Assembly: GCA_964428485.1 (NCBI GenBank)
Contig: CAYRYP010000001.1
Location: 4,702 to 68,701, forward strand
Direction: 5' to 3'
DNA length: 64,000 bases
Origin: CAZPAN01 sp964428485
Lineage (GTDB): Bacteria; Actinomycetota; Coriobacteriia; Coriobacteriales; CADBOM01
Shown: in pieces, positions 9,033-17,998 of the stretch
Position numbering within the stretch: the first letter of the stretch is position 1
Layout: each line of letters opens with the position of its first letter
Program-made: the position numbers and the translations under genes
The notes under the pieces: generated by a model
Seen by the model: the letters and a program-made list of their open reading frames with translations, nothing else
The model's database searches: none
What the model was told of the DNA's origin: nothing

Positions 9033-10853
9033 GTGGCAAACGGCGATATCTACACAATGCACACCGATGGTGGAAGCCGCGGGAACCCCGGACCCTCTGC
9101 CATCGGCTTCTCGATAACTCTTAACGGTGAGGCTGTCTGCGAGGGCGGATGGCCCACAGGTGAGGGAACTAACAATGAGGCGGAGTATCGGGCCATCATC
9201 TGGGGGCTTAACAACGCGCTGGCCTACGGGGTGTCCAAGCTACACGCAATAGCCGACAGCGAGCTTCTGGTGAAGCAGGTCAATGGCCAGTACAGGGTCA
9301 AAAACGACAGGCTCAAAACATTGCACGCCGAAGTACTCGATCTCGTATCAAGGTTCGAGCACTTCGAGTTGGAGCATGCACTCAGGCATCTCAATAAACG
9401 CCCGGACGAGCTCGTCAATGAGGCGCTTGACACCGGCGAGCCGGTTGGGAGCTGGATGGTACCCTTCGTCGGGGCGGCTCAGGGCAGACTCTTCGGCGAA
9501 GATGTCCTAGGTGCACCGCGCGAAGCCGGGGAGCCAGTAGATACTGCCGAGACCTTCTCGGCGCCTGCTGCGGATCCCGATGATGACACGGACAAAAACG
9601 CCACCGTCTCGGATTACGTTCCTACCAGATCCTTCCAACCTGTCGAGCAGACAATCCTTGTGGGGGTCACAGGTTGCATTGCGGCATACAAGTCCTGCGA
9701 GATCGTGAGATCACTGCAGAAGTCTGGATACAGGGTCAAGGTCGTCATGACGGAGAACGCCACCCGCTTCGTGGGTCCGACGACATTCCGTGCGCTCACA
9801 CGCGAGCCGGTGGCGGTCGGTCTCTTCGATTCCGCCGCCGATCCCATCCATCACATATCCCTCGCCAAGGAGGCCGACCTTATGCTCGTGGCGCCAGCCA
9901 CGGCCAACGTGATTGTGAAGCTGGCCAGCGGGATCGCAGACGACCTGCTTACCACGACGGCGCTGGCGATCACATCACCACTCGTCGTTGCTCCAGCAAT
10001 GAACACCGCTATGTGGGAGAACCCCAGGGTGCAGGAGGCCATCGGAAGCCTGCGCAGAAACGGCGTCGTGGTGGTAGATCCAGCCAGCGGCTACCTCAGC
10101 TGCGGGGACACCGGTGCGGGCAAGCTTGCCGAGGTCGAAGACATTGTCGACGCTGCCATCCGCTCGCTTCCTGCGACAGGGCCGCTCTCTGGCAAAAGAA
10201 TCCTCGTCACCAGTGGCCCCACCTTCGAACCTATTGATCCGGTGCGCTACATCGGCAACCGATCGAGCGGCCTTACCGGTACGCTGATAGCGCAGCGCGC
10301 AGCGTGTCTCGGCGCACAGGTGACGCTGGTCACCGGCCCCGTCTCGCTTCGCGACCCCGTCGGCGTGGACACGGTGCACGTATTGACCGCTGAGGAGATG
10401 CTGGGCGCAGCGAGAACTGCCTTCGAGCACTGTGACGCCGCCGTCTTCTGCGCCGCCGTTGCCGATTTCCGCCCGGAGTCGGTCTGTGCAGAGAAGATCA
10501 AGAAAGACTCGCTCGGAGCGAGCTCTGATGCAGGTGGGCGCTCACTCTCACTCGACCTGGTCGAGAACCCCGATGTACTGGCGACGCTGGCCTCCAGTAA
10601 GGGAGACAGATTCGTGGTGGGGTTCGCCGCCGAAACCGACCTTGTGCTTGCGAACGCATCGGACAAGCTCATGCGCAAGAACGCCGATCTCATAGTCGCA
10701 AACGACGTCTCCGATCCGTCCCTTGGATTTGGGACGACTCACAACCGCATCTGGTTGGTCGATCGTGGTGGGATCAGAGACACGGGTCTCATCTCCAAGG
10801 AGGAAGAGGCGGAGATCGTGGTGAACGAGATCGCCAGCGCGATATCTGGATAG
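9033..10853 (+). CDS. RNase HI - CoaBC fusion protein
   Basis: One uninterrupted 606-codon reading frame (GTG start) joins two unrelated enzymes. Residues ~1-135 are a ribonuclease HI with the catalytic set D12 (HTDGGSRGNPG), E51 (TNNEAEYRA), D75 (IADSELL) and D125 (KRPDELVNEA). A ~65-residue acidic, low-complexity linker follows. Residues ~205-385 are phosphopantothenoylcysteine decarboxylase (CoaC; GVTGCIAAYKS, HHISLAKEADL, APAMNTAMW). Residues ~390-606 are phosphopantothenate-cysteine ligase (CoaB; TSGPTFEPIDPVRYIGN, AAVADFRPE). CoaBC is the usual bifunctional coenzyme A enzyme; the attached RNase H is the oddity. A separate rnhA does occupy this position in related synteny, so fusion by loss of a stop codon is likely. 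Confidence 0.92.
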   Translation: MANGDIYTMHTDGGSRGNPGPSAIGFSITLNGEAVCEGGWPTGEGTNNEAEYRAIIWGLNNALAYGVSKLHAIADSELLVKQVNGQYRVKNDRLKTLHAEVLDLVSRFEHFELEHALRHLNKRPDELVNEALDTGEPVGSWMVPFVGAAQGRLFGEDVLGAPREAGEPVDTAETFSAPAADPDDDTDKNATVSDYVPTRSFQPVEQTILVGVTGCIAAYKSCEIVRSLQKSGYRVKVVMTENATRFVGPTTFRALTREPVAVGLFDSAADPIHHISLAKEADLMLVAPATANVIVKLASGIADDLLTTTALAITSPLVVAPAMNTAMWENPRVQEAIGSLRRNGVVVVDPASGYLSCGDTGAGKLAEVEDIVDAAIRSLPATGPLSGKRILVTSGPTFEPIDPVRYIGNRSSGLTGTLIAQRAACLGAQVTLVTGPVSLRDPVGVDTVHVLTAEEMLGAARTAFEHCDAAVFCAAVADFRPESVCAEKIKKDSLGASSDAGGRSLSLDLVENPDVLATLASSKGDRFVVGFAAETDLVLANASDKLMRKNADLIVANDVSDPSLGFGTTHNRIWLVDRGGIRDTGLISKEEEAEIVVNEIASAISG

Positions 10854-10859
10854 CCAGCG

Positions 10860-10959
10860 NNNNNNNNNNNNNNNNNNNNNNNNNNNNNNNNNNNNNNNNN
10901 NNNNNNNNNNNNNNNNNNNNNNNNNNNNNNNNNNNNNNNNNNNNNNNNNNNNNNNNNNN
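10860..10959. other. assembly gap (100 N)
   Basis: Exactly 100 undetermined bases, the usual placeholder for a scaffold join of unknown real size. It begins seven bases after the RNase HI-CoaBC stop and swallows all but the tail of the next gene. Confidence 0.99.
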
Positions 10960-10960
10960 C

Positions 10961-11023
10961 GGAAACGGCTACGTGATGGACGACTACATCCTCAGAGTGG
11001 ATTGCCCCATCGACGTCAGGTAG
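10961..11023 (+). CDS. C-terminal fragment of an unidentified protein (5' part lost in gap)
   Basis: The first bases after the gap read in one frame as a short C-terminus (GNGYVMDDYILRVDCPIDVR) ending in TAG at 11021-11023, 12 bases before the next gene's ATG. The fragment is too short to name. It is probably the end of a gene lost in the gap, co-transcribed with the membrane protein that follows. Confidence 0.45.
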   Translation, partial: GNGYVMDDYILRVDCPIDVR

Positions 11024-11035
11024 GGAGGTGCCCGT

Positions 11036-11428
11036 ATGGAGTCGACTAGAACCTCGAACTCGACGCCGACGCTTCCTAAGATAAGCATCGGAGCCCTCTT
11101 GATGCCCTGCGTCTGGGGTCCCGCGCACGGTTACTGGATTACGATCCTCTACTATCCGCTGATGATCTTTGTGGACTCGGCTATCAGATCGGCTGTGGAC
11201 GAAGGCGGGATTGCGATCGCGATCTCGGCGGTCATGGTCGCGGTCACCGTTGCCGTGACGGTGTTCTTCGCCAAAACCGCAGGGCCGCACGCATACGCCC
11301 GGGTCGCGGATAGGGTTCCTATTGAGGTCTACGTGAGGCGTGAGAGGATATGGGCCGTCGTCTCAGCCCTGCTTCTGGTGGCCGCCCTTACGCTCGCAAC
11401 GGTTTACAACCTCTACTGGCGCTTCTAG
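11036..11428 (+). CDS. small integral membrane protein, unknown function
   Basis: A 130-residue protein with three predicted membrane spans: about residues 18-45 (LLMPCVWGPAHGYWITILYY), 58-80 and 108-128. The first span contains a conserved-looking WGPAHGYW stretch. ATG 11036 follows a strong SD (GGGAGGTG at 11023-11030). I do not recognise a characterised family. It lies just after the scaffold gap, so its operon partners are unknown, and it converges with nth. Confidence 0.75.
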   Translation: MESTRTSNSTPTLPKISIGALLMPCVWGPAHGYWITILYYPLMIFVDSAIRSAVDEGGIAIAISAVMVAVTVAVTVFFAKTAGPHAYARVADRVPIEVYVRRERIWAVVSALLLVAALTLATVYNLYWRF

Positions 11429-11482
11429 CCACTTTTTCGACCCAAACCAAGATGTAGTAGCCAGCTCGATCGGAGCAGATGC

Positions 11483-12139
11483 TCAGAGCCTTCCTGCACT
11501 CGGGCAGATATCGGCTAGGAAGCACTCCTGGCACCTGGGTCTTCTCGAGTCGCAGATCTCGCGCCCCAGGGCGATCCACCTCCTGTTGACGTTGGTCCAC
11601 TCTTCCTTGGGGATAATGGCAAGGAGATCCTGCTCCACCTTAGAGGGATCCTCGCTCTTCGAGAAACCCAGCCTTCTGGCGATACGTCCAACGTGGGTGT
11701 CCACTGCGATCCCATCGGCTATCCCGAAGGCGTCGTTGAGAACCACGTTGGCGGTTTTCCTACCAACACCGGGCAGCTCTTGCAACTCCTCGAGAGTTTG
11801 GGGGACCGCACCCCCGAACCTCTCTAGCAATGTGCGAGCGCACTCCACACACCGTTTGGCCTTGGTCTTGTAGAAGCCCAGGGAATGTATGACCTCCTGC
11901 ACCTCGTCCACGTCGGCTGAGGCCAGCTCCTCGGGTCCCGGCCATCTGGAGAAGAGCTCAGGTGTGACTCTGTTGACCGCCTTGTCGGTGGTCTGGGCGG
12001 ACAGAAGCACCGCGATCACGAGCTGGAATGGGGAGTCGAAGTTGAGGTACCCACCCTTCCCGGGATAGTGCTCCTCCATGCGCCTGCACACCTCCAGCGC
12101 TCTCTCTGCGCGCCTGGCCCTCGACTCTCTCCCCGCCAT
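11483..12139 (-). CDS. nth: endonuclease III (DNA glycosylase/AP lyase)
   Basis: Base-excision repair enzyme that removes oxidised pyrimidines and cuts the AP site. The 218-residue protein has the helix-hairpin-helix ELPGVGRKTANVV with the catalytic lysine, the catalytic aspartate in AVDTHVGR, and the C-terminal [4Fe-4S] ligands spaced CX6CX2CX5C (CDSRRPRCQECFLADIC). The start is ATG 12139, preceded on the minus strand by GGAGGAAAAC. The open frame runs further upstream, but that extension is unlike the family and crosses the intergenic space. Divergent from mfd, so two repair genes share a 232-bp upstream region in which I find no convincing promoter. Confidence 0.95.
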   Translation of the reverse strand: MAGRESRARRAERALEVCRRMEEHYPGKGGYLNFDSPFQLVIAVLLSAQTTDKAVNRVTPELFSRWPGPEELASADVDEVQEVIHSLGFYKTKAKRCVECARTLLERFGGAVPQTLEELQELPGVGRKTANVVLNDAFGIADGIAVDTHVGRIARRLGFSKSEDPSKVEQDLLAIIPKEEWTNVNRRWIALGREICDSRRPRCQECFLADICPSAGRL

Positions 12140-12371
12140 GTTTTCCTCCATCTCCGATGTTCCAACCTGGCATACCCCACGAATTTCCGGTTGCTGGCAG
12201 AACGCACTGGGCGAGTCGGGTCCGTCTGCCGCGCCTTGCCGCCTAACGCATCGTATCACCGTGTCGTATTGCGAAATGGGTGGAACAATGGGGAAGGGAC
12301 TCCGGAAGCGCCATGTGCCCGGCGGCTCCAGCTTACAACTAGACGCGCAACCTGAAAGGTACGCACGAAAT

Positions 12372-15300
12372 ATGCTCATCGACGCGATAGAGGAGATACT
12401 CTCCAAGTGCAAGTCTGTGCGAGGACTCGAAGTGTCGCTGGACTCGGGGGAGAGCCCCGTCTTCAGCGCGCCACCCGCCGTCAGATCGCTTCTCACAGCG
12501 GCACTCTTCGTGAGGAATCCCAGGCCGATGCTCGTGGTTATCTCTGGGGAGGATGCCGCGAGACGCTTCTCAATGGGGCTCGGTCTCTACCTCGGCAGGG
12601 AGAGGGCGATGCACTACCCGTCCCTCCCGCAGATGCCCTGGTCGGACAGAGATCCAGACCCAGCCACCGTTGGACAGAGGTTGAGGGCCTTAAGCGCGCT
12701 TCGAACCGGCGAGCCTGTGGTGGTTGTCGCCTCTACCAGATCGCTCATGAGGCTCCTGCCGCCGGCTAGCTCGATGATGCTCGAACCTATGGGCTTCACC
12801 GTTGGCGAGGAGGTCGACGGTCTCGAGTACGAGCAAATCCCGGAAGCCCTGGTTAGATTGGGTTACACCAGGGCCGACATTGCCAGCGAGCGGGGAACCT
12901 TCTCCGTGCACGGCGATTCTATGGACGTGTTCGGATCTGACTCGAACGCGCCGGTTAGGATCGGCTTTTTCGGCGACGAGGTGGACACGATCAGAAGGAT
13001 AGTTCCCTCCACTGGACAGACCATCTGCGACCTCGAAAGCGCCCGGATCTATCCCGCACGTGAGATCGTCGCGGGCAAACCTGAGGTTAAAAGGGCCCGA
13101 ACTAAGCTCAACACAGCCGGTCTTCTCACCTACGAGATCGACGCCGAGCTTGAGGCTATAGCTGCAACCGGAGTGCACGGCTCTCAGGCGCAGTTCATGC
13201 CGTTTCTGTTCAACGGCTCATCGACCCCCATCGACATCGCCTCTCCCGACACGCTCACCTTGCTCATCGAGCCCCGTTCACTCTTCGACGATGCCACAAG
13301 AGGCTATGAGGAGCTTCAGAAGGCGGCGGGTGAGGCGTCGACCTCCCTCGAGGGGCTTTTCTCCTCTCCGCAGGAGATGCGCTTTGACCGAGGCCAGGTG
13401 CTCTCGATCCTGTCCTTGATGACCTCTGGAGCCTCCACGAATGGGGAGCTTCGCGCCACGAGAGCAAAGTCCACACCGTCACCCGAGAAATTTGCCGCAC
13501 AGTCGCGAGGGTTCATCTCGCGCGGATACACGGTGGTCCTAGGTGTCTCCGACAGGCAGCTCCGCGAGGAGCTGATGACTGAACTTACCGACGAGCATGT
13601 TCCAATCGCCCAGCGCGACAGGGAGAAACCGCAGCTTGACGCGAACGTAGTGAACATCATCGACGCCCCGATATCGATCCCGCTGGTAATCCCCGAGGCC
13701 CGCCTCGCGCTGCTCAACGCCGACGAGGCCATCACTGGACTCTCTGAGAACAGCGCCACTTCGCGCTCCGATGCCACCAGGATAAGTTTTCCCTACAAAC
13801 CCGGGGATTACGTCGTGCACTCCAGGCACGGCATCGCCCATTTCACCGGGATGGACCGCCAGGAGGTGGATGGGATCTGGCGTGACTACCTGGTGCTCGA
13901 GTACGCGGCTGGAGACAAGCTGTTCATCCCCGTCGAACAGATGTCTAAGATCACCAAATACGTAGGCGCCAAGGACGTCGAGCCCAGGCTCACCAGGCTA
14001 AACACCAACGACTGGTCGCGTGCTAGGCAGCGTGCCTCCAAGGCGGCCCGTAAGCTTGCTTTCGATCTGGTGGACCTCTACGTTCGCAGGTCCGCCGTGC
14101 AAGGCCACGCCTACTCCCCAGACAATGAGATGCAGCGCGAGATGGAGGAGATGTTTCCCTACGAGGAGACCTCCGACCAGGCCCGCGCTATCGCCGATGT
14201 GAAGGCCGATATGGAGTCTCCCAGACCGATGGACCGGCTGATATGCGGCGACGTGGGCTTCGGTAAGACCGAGGTAGCCATACGTGCGGCGTTTAAGGCG
14301 GTGCAGGACGGCATGCAGGTGATGGTGCTGTGCCCCACCACCATCCTCGCGCAGCAGCACTACACCACCTTCTCGGAACGTTTCGAGCCCTTTCCGGTGA
14401 CTGTGGATATCCTCTCGCGCTTCCGCACCGACGCTCAGCAGAAACGCACCTTAGATGGCTTCTCCGACGGCTCGGTGGATATCCTCATCGGAACCCATAG
14501 GCTGCTCTCACACGACGTCAGCCCCAAAAGGCTCGGCCTTGTGATAATCGACGAGGAGCAGCGTTTCGGAGTCGCTCACAAAGAGCAGATGAAGAACCTT
14601 CGAGAGCATATCGATGTGCTCACACTCACCGCCACCCCGATCCCGAGGACGCTGCAGATGTCGTTGGGCGGGATCAGGGACATGTCGCTGATCAACACCG
14701 CACCCACGCACCGTATCCCGGTGGAGACCTACGTCGGGGAGTGGGACGACGACATCGTTGGCGGCGCAATCAGACGCGAGATAGAGCGCGGCGGTCAGGT
14801 CTACTTCATATCCTCCCGCATCAGGAACATCGATGAGGCTACGGAGAAAATCCTGGAGTCGGTTCCCGAGGCCAGGGTGGGATTCGCGCATGGAAGGATG
14901 GGGGAGACCGCCCTCGAGAACGTTATGGAGAGTTTCTCCGCCGGTGAGATCGACGTCCTCGTCTCCACCACGATCGTGGAGTCGGGGATCGACAACCCCC
15001 ACACAAATACTCTCATCATCGCAGATTCCCATATGCTCGGGCTGGCCCAGCTCTATCAGCTCAAGGGCAGGGTCGGGCGATCCAGCGTCCAGGCCTACGC
15101 CTACTTTATGTTTCCGCGCGACATAACGCTGACGCAGGAGGCGATAGACAGGCTCGTGGCGATAAAGGAGAACCAGGAGCTAGGAAGTGGCATCAAGATA
15201 GCGATGCGCGACCTGGAGATCCGCGGGGCCGGTTCGCTTCTTGGTGCCGAGCAATCGGGCAACATAAGCGCCATCGGCTTCGAGGCCTTCATGTCGATGC

Positions 15301-15833
15301 TTACCGAGTACGTGGACGAGGCCAGGGGCGCCACGCGCGCCAAGATGGTCTCCGATACCTTGATAGACGTCCCGGTTGAGGCGTTCATCCCAGAGGAATT
15401 CGTTCCCGACACCGCAGATAGAGTGGAGATCTACCGTCAGTTCGCAATCGCACGCGATGCCGGAGATCTTGAGCGCATCAAGAGCAGACTTCGTGAAGAA
15501 TTCGGTGAACTTCCCGACGAGGTGGTAAGACTGTTCGCGCGCTCGCACGTGCAGATGGCCATGAGGGAGCTGGGAATAGAGAGTGCCGTCGCATCCAGGG
15601 AGAAGGTCACGCTGGAGCCAGTGGAGCTCGACGCCATGCAGAGACAGGCCGTTTCAGACTCCGGTGCCACCTACTTCACCAAGACCCACAAGATGATCGT
15701 GCGTCCTGCCGACATGTCACAGGCCCTCGAGACCATTCTCTTCGTGCTGAACGCCATCATCTCCGCAGACGAGCAGTTCAAGACGAGTGGTTCTGACACC
15801 ACCGGGCATGGTGGGCGCGAGAAGCTCATATGA
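12372..15833 (+). CDS. mfd: transcription-repair coupling factor
   Basis: SF2 ATPase that removes stalled RNA polymerase from DNA lesions and recruits UvrA. From ATG 12372 it is 1153 residues, the normal family size. It has the N-terminal UvrB-homology modules, an RNAP-interaction domain near 474 (YKPGDYVVHSRHGIAHF), Walker A near 625 (GDVGFGKTEVA), the DEEQ box near 727 (VIIDEEQRFGV), motif III LTATPIPRTL, motif VI QLKGRVGRS and the C-terminal TRCF domain. GAAAGG at 12354-12359 is the nearest SD. The frame stays open to 12078, but the extra residues do not look conserved and would overlap nth. The true start could also be ATG 12276 or 12288. Confidence 0.95.
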   Translation: MLIDAIEEILSKCKSVRGLEVSLDSGESPVFSAPPAVRSLLTAALFVRNPRPMLVVISGEDAARRFSMGLGLYLGRERAMHYPSLPQMPWSDRDPDPATVGQRLRALSALRTGEPVVVVASTRSLMRLLPPASSMMLEPMGFTVGEEVDGLEYEQIPEALVRLGYTRADIASERGTFSVHGDSMDVFGSDSNAPVRIGFFGDEVDTIRRIVPSTGQTICDLESARIYPAREIVAGKPEVKRARTKLNTAGLLTYEIDAELEAIAATGVHGSQAQFMPFLFNGSSTPIDIASPDTLTLLIEPRSLFDDATRGYEELQKAAGEASTSLEGLFSSPQEMRFDRGQVLSILSLMTSGASTNGELRATRAKSTPSPEKFAAQSRGFISRGYTVVLGVSDRQLREELMTELTDEHVPIAQRDREKPQLDANVVNIIDAPISIPLVIPEARLALLNADEAITGLSENSATSRSDATRISFPYKPGDYVVHSRHGIAHFTGMDRQEVDGIWRDYLVLEYAAGDKLFIPVEQMSKITKYVGAKDVEPRLTRLNTNDWSRARQRASKAARKLAFDLVDLYVRRSAVQGHAYSPDNEMQREMEEMFPYEETSDQARAIADVKADMESPRPMDRLICGDVGFGKTEVAIRAAFKAVQDGMQVMVLCPTTILAQQHYTTFSERFEPFPVTVDILSRFRTDAQQKRTLDGFSDGSVDILIGTHRLLSHDVSPKRLGLVIIDEEQRFGVAHKEQMKNLREHIDVLTLTATPIPRTLQMSLGGIRDMSLINTAPTHRIPVETYVGEWDDDIVGGAIRREIERGGQVYFISSRIRNIDEATEKILESVPEARVGFAHGRMGETALENVMESFSAGEIDVLVSTTIVESGIDNPHTNTLIIADSHMLGLAQLYQLKGRVGRSSVQAYAYFMFPRDITLTQEAIDRLVAIKENQELGSGIKIAMRDLEIRGAGSLLGAEQSGNISAIGFEAFMSMLTEYVDEARGATRAKMVSDTLIDVPVEAFIPEEFVPDTADRVEIYRQFAIARDAGDLERIKSRLREEFGELPDEVVRLFARSHVQMAMRELGIESAVASREKVTLEPVELDAMQRQAVSDSGATYFTKTHKMIVRPADMSQALETILFVLNAIISADEQFKTSGSDTTGHGGREKLI

Positions 15834-15849
15834 TCGAAGGAGGTCTGTG

Positions 15850-16848
15850 ATGTCAAGCACAGGAAACGATAGGTCCGACTCCTTCGTGGAGGTGCCCGCA
15901 CAGGGAACCGACGCGGGCTCGGCCTTCGCGAGGTTCGTCGAGATCATAGCGGCGCTGCGTTCCGAGCAGGGCTGCCCTTGGGATAGGGAGCAAACTCACA
16001 TGTCGATCTCCCGCAACATGGTCGAGGAGGCGTATGAGGCCCTCGATGCCATAGAGCGCGGGGACCTAGAAGATATGACCGAGGAGTTGGGTGACGTTCT
16101 TCTAGAGGTGGTTCTCCAGGCGCAGATCGCCTCCGACGAGGGAGAGTTCACAATTGAGGACGTGATCGATGGGATCTCCGACAAGATGGTGCGCCGCCAC
16201 CCCCATGTCTTCGGCGACGAGGCATCCTTCGAGGCTGCGGGACTTACAGATGAGGAGATCACCGCGATCGAAGGCGTGCGTACACCTGGCGACGTCTCTT
16301 TCCTCTGGGACTACATAAAGAAACACGAAAAGGCCCAGAAGGTCGCACGCCGCGCTGAGCTCGCGAAGTCGCGCGGGGAGGTCCCGATCCCTCGGGGTAT
16401 CCTCGACGACGTATCTCGCTCGCAGCCCGCACTGATGCAGGCACAGGACATCAGCCGAAAGCTGGTCTCACACGGTTTCGAGTGGGACTCCACCGAGATG
16501 GTATGGGAGCAGTTCGAGGAGGAGAGGCGCGAGTTCGTGGAGGCATGCGAGAGGCTCTCCTCGGCGAGAGAGGCGAAGGACCCAGAGGCCGTCGTCGCAG
16601 CCGAACGCTCGGCCGAGCTTGAGATGGGAGACGTCCTATTCACTCTCGTTAACGTCGCCCGAAAGCACGGAATCGACGCGGAGAGCGCTCTAAGGGCCAC
16701 GTGCAAGAAGGTAAGGGAGCGCTGGGCGGCCGTGGAGAGATTCGCAGCTCGGGAGGGGAGAGGTGTGGACGACTACGACACCGAGGGGCTCAACGTGCTT
16801 TGGGACAGGGCTAAGACCGAGCTTCGCGAAAGGGACAACTCTTGCTAA
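15850..16848 (+). CDS. mazG: nucleoside triphosphate pyrophosphohydrolase MazG
   Basis: Housekeeping all-alpha NTP pyrophosphatase that clears non-canonical or excess NTPs. The 332-residue protein has two MazG repeats. The first (about 25-115) has GCPWDREQTHMS and the metal-binding EELGDVLLEVV. The second (about 205-305) has EELGD-like LEMGDVLFTLVNVA. About 30 residues between and around the repeats make it longer than the 263-residue E. coli protein. AAGGAGG at 15837-15843 places the start at ATG 15850. It follows mfd by 16 bases, so the two are probably co-transcribed. Confidence 0.93.
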   Translation: MSSTGNDRSDSFVEVPAQGTDAGSAFARFVEIIAALRSEQGCPWDREQTHMSISRNMVEEAYEALDAIERGDLEDMTEELGDVLLEVVLQAQIASDEGEFTIEDVIDGISDKMVRRHPHVFGDEASFEAAGLTDEEITAIEGVRTPGDVSFLWDYIKKHEKAQKVARRAELAKSRGEVPIPRGILDDVSRSQPALMQAQDISRKLVSHGFEWDSTEMVWEQFEEERREFVEACERLSSAREAKDPEAVVAAERSAELEMGDVLFTLVNVARKHGIDAESALRATCKKVRERWAAVERFAAREGRGVDDYDTEGLNVLWDRAKTELRERDNSC

Positions 16849-16922
16849 CTTTTGCTGAGAGCCCGAACTGACCTCCCGTTAACAACCTAGGCCTCCCATG
16901 CTCGTGCAAGACGCGGTCGCAG

Positions 16923-16931
16923 TGGGATAAT
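16923..16931 (+). promoter_or_regulatory. extended -10 promoter element upstream of polyprenyl synthase
   Basis: TGGGATAAT matches an extended -10 (TGn plus GATAAT). No good -35 is visible 17 bases upstream. Transcription would start near 16938, about 50 bases before the chosen ATG. Low-moderate confidence. Confidence 0.4.
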
Positions 16932-16988
16932 ATCGGTTCATTGATGATTTCAACGGCGCTTGTGCGCCAACTAGTCTCGGGGTGTGTG

Positions 16989-17993
16989 ATGGATTTCGAG
17001 CGGTTTCTAAACAGCAATGCCCAGGTGGTCAATGACTACCTCGATAGGTTCTTCGATGGGGAGGATAACCCCGACATCAGAAGGTACCTCTACGATCCGC
17101 TGTCGGAGTACACCTCCAACGCCGGCAAACGCCACAGGCCCCTCATATGCCTTTTGGCGTGCAGCGCGGTAGGCGGAGACTACCACGATGCCATCACCTC
17201 GGCCGCGGCCATCGAGCACTTCCACACAGCGGCGCTCATCCACGACGACATCGCCGACGAGTCCATGCTCCGCAGAGGAAGGCCCTGCATGCACATCACC
17301 CAGGGGGTAGGACTCGCCATCAACGCCGGCGACCTTGCGCTGTCCTCGGTCATGTCCTCGGTCGTCCGCGATCCCAACCTCCCCGACGCGATCAAGCTGC
17401 GAGTGGTAGGCGAGCTGGTTGACATGGACGAGACAACCATCGAGGGCCAGGCGCTAGACATCGGGTGGGCCAGGGACAAACGCTACGATATCGGCATCGA
17501 CGACTATCTTCTGATGGCTTCACGCAAGACCGCCTGCTACTCCGGATCCGTTCCACTGGCTGTAGGCGCAATCGTAGGCGGCGGCACTGAGGAGCAGATC
17601 AAAGCCTTGAGGGAGTTTGGGGAGTTGGTGGGCCTGGCATTCCAGATCCAGGACGACCTATTAAACCTCGTAGGCAGCGAGGAGGAGATGGGCAAGGATT
17701 TCATGAGCGACATAACGGAGGGTAAGCGCACTTATATGGTCGTGCACTCGCTCGGCAGCGCCCCTACACGAGACGAGCTCATATCTATTCTCGATTCCAA
17801 GGCCACGGAGGACCGTCTGCTGAGGAGAGCCGTGGAGATCATGCATCAGACCGGATCCATCGATGCGGCTAGGGACTACGCTCACGAACTCACTGCATCT
17901 GCCAAGGAACTCCTGAACGACCTGGACATCACACCAGAATCCAAGGTGACACTGCTGTCTATGGCCGACTACTTCGTCGACAGACTCAGGTGA
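16989..17993 (+). CDS. polyprenyl diphosphate synthase (trans-isoprenyl)
   Basis: Chain-elongating prenyltransferase that makes the isoprenoid tail of quinones or other prenyl lipids from IPP, which IspH supplies. The 334-residue protein has the first aspartate-rich motif DDxxD at D86, D87 and D90 (LIHDDIADES) and the second at D222, D223 and N226 (QIQDDLLNLVG). It also has the GKRTYMVVH loop and the N-terminal GKRHRPL substrate residues. Product length (C15 to C40) cannot be told from the sequence alone. ATG 16989 gives the family-like start; a TTG/ATG pair at 16941/16944 is the alternative. Ends against the peptidoglycan-binding gene. Confidence 0.9.
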   Translation: MDFERFLNSNAQVVNDYLDRFFDGEDNPDIRRYLYDPLSEYTSNAGKRHRPLICLLACSAVGGDYHDAITSAAAIEHFHTAALIHDDIADESMLRRGRPCMHITQGVGLAINAGDLALSSVMSSVVRDPNLPDAIKLRVVGELVDMDETTIEGQALDIGWARDKRYDIGIDDYLLMASRKTACYSGSVPLAVGAIVGGGTEEQIKALREFGELVGLAFQIQDDLLNLVGSEEEMGKDFMSDITEGKRTYMVVHSLGSAPTRDELISILDSKATEDRLLRRAVEIMHQTGSIDAARDYAHELTASAKELLNDLDITPESKVTLLSMADYFVDRLR

Positions 17994-17998
17994 TCGGG

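Noticed and set aside
12078..12371. 98-residue N-terminal extension of Mfd
   Set aside because: It is an open frame only. The residues do not look like Mfd, they overlap nth, and starting at ATG 12372 gives the family length.
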